Below are positions 5,967 through 8,473 of a stretch of 8,473 nucleotides of DNA, one piece after another; the stretch's first letter is position 1, and each line of letters opens with the position of its first letter. Source of the stretch: Bacillota bacterium (GTDB lineage Bacteria; Bacillota; Sulfobacillia; JABLXB01); the NCBI GenBank assembly GCA_024653225.1, contig JANLGA010000074.1:1-8473 (forward strand). Reading direction: 5' to 3'. The notes beneath the pieces are model-generated. The model worked only from the letters and a program-made list of their open reading frames with translations, was not told where the DNA came from and ran no database searches. The translations under genes were made by a program, and so were the position numbers.

Positions 5967-6892
5967 CTGATGAGGCCTCCTTCCAGGCCGTCACCCCTTC
6001 GAGCGTTTACGCTGAAAACGGCCACTGTACGGTCTATCTTCCTTATCAGGTTCGCCAGGGTCTTGCCGGGTCCGACTTCGACGAACACCCTGGCGCCGCG
6101 CGAGATCATCTCCCGGACGCTCCTTTCCCACAGGACAGGCATATGCACCTGCCTCAAGAGGGCTTCGCGGATCTCGGCGGGGGAGGTAACCATACCCGCC
6201 GACACGTTCGCGAAAACGGCGATGGACGGAGATCGAATCTCCACCTCATCCAGGTCGGCCTTGAGTCTTGTGGCGGCCGGCTGCATCAGGCTGCAGTGGA
6301 AGGGCGCGCTGACCTTGAGGGGGATCCCCGACCCGCCGGCCTTGCGCGCGAGCGAAACTGCCTTCTGCACGGCGGCGGCACGCCCGGAGATGATTATCTG
6401 GCCGGGGCAGTTGAAATTCGCCGGTTCCACCGTGCCCTCGTCCGACGACCGGCCGCAGATGTCCCGCACGTCCCCTTCCGAGAGGCCGATTATCGCGGCC
6501 ATCGCCCCCTCACCCTCCGGAACCGCCTCCTGCATGTACACCGCCCTGGCCCTGACCAGCCTCACCGCGTCCTCGAAAACGAGCGAGCCGGCCGCGACAA
6601 GCGCGCTGTATTCACCCAGGCTGAGCCCGGCGGCCATCTGCGGGACCAGTCCCTTGGACCGCAACACCCTGAATATCGCGGTGCTCACGGTCAGGATCGC
6701 GGGTTGTGCGTTGACGGTCCTCGTGAGTTCGGCCTCCGGTCCGTTCCGGCACAAATCCAGGAAATCGCAGCCGAGTAAGGCACTTGCAGTATCGAATGTC
6801 TCCCGTGCCTCCGGGAACGCCGCGGCGATGTCGGTTCCCATCCCCACGTGCTGGGAACCCTGACCGGGGAACACGAATGCTACCATCGCCAT
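5912..6892 (-). CDS. fabD: Malonyl-CoA:ACP transacylase
   Basis: FabD (326 aa) moves malonyl from CoA to ACP, supplying the extender for FabH and FabF. It opens AFVFPGQGSQ with the oxyanion Gln11. The nucleophile elbow is GLSLGEYSA with Ser91; Arg116 and His199 (APFHCSLM) complete the active site, and ANFNCPGQ is at 158-165. The elbow has Leu where many FabD proteins have His (GHSLG), a variant I recall from other Gram-positive FabD proteins. ATG 6892 has AAGGTGG nearby; a second in-frame ATG two codons on is equally possible. The C-terminal tail, about 15-20 residues and rich in Pro/Gly/Ser, runs into fabG and is unlikely to be part of the fold. Confidence 0.96.
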   Translation of the reverse strand: MAMVAFVFPGQGSQHVGMGTDIAAAFPEARETFDTASALLGCDFLDLCRNGPEAELTRTVNAQPAILTVSTAIFRVLRSKGLVPQMAAGLSLGEYSALVAAGSLVFEDAVRLVRARAVYMQEAVPEGEGAMAAIIGLSEGDVRDICGRSSDEGTVEPANFNCPGQIIISGRAAAVQKAVSLARKAGGSGIPLKVSAPFHCSLMQPAATRLKADLDEVEIRSPSIAVFANVSAGMVTSPAEIREALLRQVHMPVLWERSVREMISRGARVFVEVGPGKTLANLIRKIDRTVAVFSVNARRGDGLEGGLISCGILTEERPSSPGRPGV

Positions 6893-6932
6893 TCACCCAC
6901 CTTCGTCCCGAGTTCTCTCGAGCATGCCTGCG

Positions 6933-7934
6933 TCACCAGCGAAACGCGGTGGCCCCCCACGTAAGCCCCCCTCCGAATGCAACCATCACGCCTATGTCAC
7001 CGCTCTCGAGCCTGCCGGCCCGCACCGCCTCGTCCAGCGCCACCGGGATCGAGGCCGAGGACATGTTTCCATAGCGGTCTATGTTCACCACCACCTTCGA
7101 TTCCGGAACGCCGAGGCGTTGCGCCGCCGCTTCGATGATCCGCATGTTTGCCTGATGGGGTATGAGGAGGTCGAGGTCGTCACAAGTCAGGCCGCACCTG
7201 GACAGGCATTCCTTGACCGCGTTGCCCATCGCGCGCACGGCGAACTTGTAGACCTGGTTGCCGTTCATCTTGATCGAGTGCAGGCGGGCGTCCACGGTTT
7301 CCCGGGAAGCGGGCATCTGTGAGCCGCCGGCGGGCTGCATGAGTACCTCCCACCCGGTCCCGTCCGCTGCAAGGTAGGACCCAAGGATCTCCCCGGGCGG
7401 GGCGTTCACCGAAGACGATTCGATCACGACGGCGCCCGCACCGTCACCGAAAAGCACACACGTCGCCCTGTCCGTCCAGTCCGTTATTCGGGAGAGGGTG
7501 TCGGCGCCGATCACCAGCGCGAGCCGATATGACCCCGTGGAGAGGAACGCGGAGGCTGTGGCCACGGCGTACACGAATCCGGTGCACGCCGCGTTGACGT
7601 CGAAAGCGGCGGCCGAAGACGCTCCGAGTTTTCGCTGAACGAGGCACGCAGTGGAAGGGAACATCATGTCCGGAGTCACAGTGGCGACGATGATGAGGTC
7701 CACTTCGGACGCCGACCTGCCGGCGAACTCGAGCGCTCCCTCCGCCGCCCGGGTGGCCAGGTCGGACGTCGCCATTGATTCCGGCGCGATTCTTCTCTCG
7801 CGTATTCCCGTACGCTCCACTATCCATGCGTCCGTGGTGTCCACCATGCGTTCCAGGTCGAAGTTGGAGAGCACCTTGTCCGGGACGTAGGAGCCGACAC
7901 CGAGGAGCCGGGTAGTCGTCAAGACAGCAGCCAC
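6933..7934 (-). CDS. fabH: 3-oxoacyl-ACP synthase III (KAS III)
   Basis: FabH (333 aa) starts fatty-acid synthesis by condensing an acyl-CoA primer with malonyl-ACP. The catalytic triad is intact: Cys117 in DVNAACTGF, His260 in LIPHQAN and Asn290 in DRYGNMSSAS. The N-terminal LLGVGSYVPDKVLSN and WIVERTGIRERR blocks are typical. The start is GTG 7934, with GGAGGT nine bases upstream. The reading frame stays open a further 130 codons into the divergent region and over fabZ, but that part resembles no FabH and would ignore the promoter. It is the first gene of the fab operon, 40 bases ahead of fabD. Whether the primer is acetyl-CoA or a branched acyl-CoA cannot be told from sequence alone. Confidence 0.96.
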   Translation of the reverse strand: MAAVLTTTRLLGVGSYVPDKVLSNFDLERMVDTTDAWIVERTGIRERRIAPESMATSDLATRAAEGALEFAGRSASEVDLIIVATVTPDMMFPSTACLVQRKLGASSAAAFDVNAACTGFVYAVATASAFLSTGSYRLALVIGADTLSRITDWTDRATCVLFGDGAGAVVIESSSVNAPPGEILGSYLAADGTGWEVLMQPAGGSQMPASRETVDARLHSIKMNGNQVYKFAVRAMGNAVKECLSRCGLTCDDLDLLIPHQANMRIIEAAAQRLGVPESKVVVNIDRYGNMSSASIPVALDEAVRAGRLESGDIGVMVAFGGGLTWGATAFRW

Positions 7935-7951
7935 TGACTTATGACCTCCAT

Positions 7952-7982
7952 CTAAGAGTACACTCCTAAGAGTTGCTACTAA
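7952..7982. promoter_or_regulatory. Candidate operator repeats at the fabH start site
   Basis: CTAAGAGT occurs twice as a direct repeat (7952-7959 and 7966-7973). Around the second copy, ACTCCTAAGAGT (7962-7973) is a 12-bp near-perfect palindrome with one mismatched pair. Read on the minus strand, 7982-7966 is TTAGTAGCAACTCTTAG. Its TTAGTA half-site resembles the FapR operator of Bacillus lipid genes as I remember it. It covers the predicted transcription start, where a repressor would act. The regulator is not in this window. Confidence 0.4.
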
Positions 7983-7987
7983 TGTAT

Positions 7988-8016
7988 ATGATAACCTGAA
8001 GCCCGGGAAAAAACAA
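7988..8016 (-). promoter_or_regulatory. Promoter for the fabH-fabD-fabG-acpP-fabF operon
   Basis: On the minus strand TTGTTT (8016-8011) is followed after 17 bases by TATCAT (7993-7988), matching 3/6 and 5/6 of the sigma70 hexamers. Transcription would begin near 7981, leaving a leader of about 47 bases before the fabH GTG. The leader and start site carry the repeated CTAAGAGT sequences described separately. Confidence 0.55.
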
Positions 8017-8028
8017 GCGGGCTCGCCC

Positions 8029-8057
8029 TTGGAGCGGAGGATACGGAATGGTAGAAT
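8029..8057 (+). promoter_or_regulatory. Promoter for fabZ
   Basis: TTGGAG (8029-8034) is followed after exactly 17 bases by TAGAAT (8052-8057), matching 3/6 and 5/6 of the sigma70 consensus. Transcription would begin near 8064, inside CCTAGTCTTGAG (8061-8072), about 27 bases before the fabZ ATG. It is back to back with the fabH promoter; the two -35 boxes are 12 bases apart. Confidence 0.55.
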
Positions 8058-8090
8058 GGTCCTAGTCTTGAGTGTGGAGGGGGGTATGAG

Positions 8091-8473
8091 ATGAATCCCA
8101 ACCGGCGAGTGAAAGATATTCTGCCGCATCGGGACCCCTTCCTGTTCATTGACAGGGTCCTGGAGATTCGGCCGGGGCGCGGGGCCGTCGCCGAGAAAGA
8201 CGTCACCGCCGGCGAGGCGTTCTTTGCCGGTCATTTTCCCGGTCATCCGGTGATGCCCGGGGTGTTGGTGGTGGAGGCGATCGCGCAGTGCGGGGCCCTT
8301 GCGGTGCTGTCCGCGCCCGAACACGCGGGTAGGGTGCCGTTGTTCGCCGGCATCGAGTCGGCGAGATTCCGGCGACCCATCCGACCGGGTGAGACGCTGA
8401 GACTGGAGGCGGAGATAGTGAAGATACGCGGGGACTTCGGCAAGGGGAGGGGAATCGCCCGCGTCGGGCGGGA
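8091..8473 (+). CDS. fabZ: 3-hydroxyacyl-ACP dehydratase (3' end beyond window)
   Basis: The first 127 codons of FabZ are present and the gene runs off the window. FabZ dehydrates 3-hydroxyacyl-ACP to trans-2-enoyl-ACP in the elongation cycle. The hot-dog-fold signature is plain: VKDILPHRDPFLFIDRV (7-23) and GHFPGHPVMPGVLVVEA (47-63), with catalytic His48 and Glu62, then FAGIESARFRRPIRPGE. Glu at the second catalytic position indicates FabZ and not FabA. ATG 8091 has GGAGGGGGG (8076-8084) upstream. It is transcribed away from the fabH operon, so the dehydratase is under a separate but adjacent promoter. Confidence 0.95.
   Translation, partial: MNPNRRVKDILPHRDPFLFIDRVLEIRPGRGAVAEKDVTAGEAFFAGHFPGHPVMPGVLVVEAIAQCGALAVLSAPEHAGRVPLFAGIESARFRRPIRPGETLRLEAEIVKIRGDFGKGRGIARVGR

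Noticed and set aside
5253..6863. 536-codon open frame on the plus strand opposite fabG and fabD
   Set aside because: It is an antisense shadow of two well-conserved genes in high-GC DNA; the translation is low-complexity Arg/Pro/Ser-rich with no recognisable domain.
8000..8023. Inverted repeat AGCCCG/CGGGCT with a 12-base A-rich loop between the two fab promoters
   Set aside because: The stem is short and the loop contains the fabH -35 box; it has no U-tract, so it is not a terminator, and there is no strong case for an operator.
7935..8324. In-frame 130-codon N-terminal extension of fabH on the minus strand
   Set aside because: It covers the divergent promoters and the start of fabZ, has no FabH similarity, and GTG 7934 has a good ribosome site and the usual FabH N-terminus.

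Overview
The window is a compact, high-GC bacterial chromosome segment (roughly 60% G+C by eye) holding two core operons that converge. The genes recognised are ordinary housekeeping genes. I found no mobile element, CRISPR array, defence system or unknown protein family. No stretch over 300 bases lacks a gene; the longest gaps are the rplA-rplJ leader (about 170 nt) and the fabH/fabZ divergent region (about 155 nt).

Organism: the order tuf-rpmG-tRNA(Trp)-secE-nusG-rplK-rplA-rplJ-rplL, a short 175-residue NusG without the long N-terminal extension common in Actinobacteria, a Firmicutes-style L10 leader, many strong Shine-Dalgarno sites and frequent GTG/TTG starts suggest a high-GC Bacillota-like lineage. 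This is inference; no taxon is identified.

Layout, plus strand 1-3599: the last codons of EF-Tu; a strong sigma70-type promoter; rpmG (L33, zinc-ribbon form); tRNA-Trp(CCA); secE; nusG; rplK; rplA; a 5' leader with attenuator; rplJ; rplL. These encode the L11-L1-L10-L7/L12 stalk region of the 50S subunit plus the SecYEG subunit SecE and the transcription/translation coupler NusG. The rpoBC genes that usually follow rplL are absent. A GC-rich hairpin closes the operon and the next gene lies on the other strand.

Layout, minus strand 3669-7934: fabH-fabD-fabG-acpP-fabF in transcription order, a classic type II fatty-acid synthesis operon. FabD makes malonyl-ACP on the AcpP carrier, FabH starts the chain, FabF elongates it and FabG reduces the ketoacyl product. 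fabZ, the dehydratase, starts at 8091 on the plus strand and runs off the window. No enoyl-ACP reductase, plsX or regulator gene is visible. The intergenic region carries two back-to-back promoters, each followed by a related sequence that may be a shared operator.

The points most worth a second look are the divergent fab control region, a possible hairpin-bridged ribosome binding site for nusG, the L10 leader/attenuator, the loss of rplL-rpoB linkage, and the 55-nt fabD/fabG overlap.
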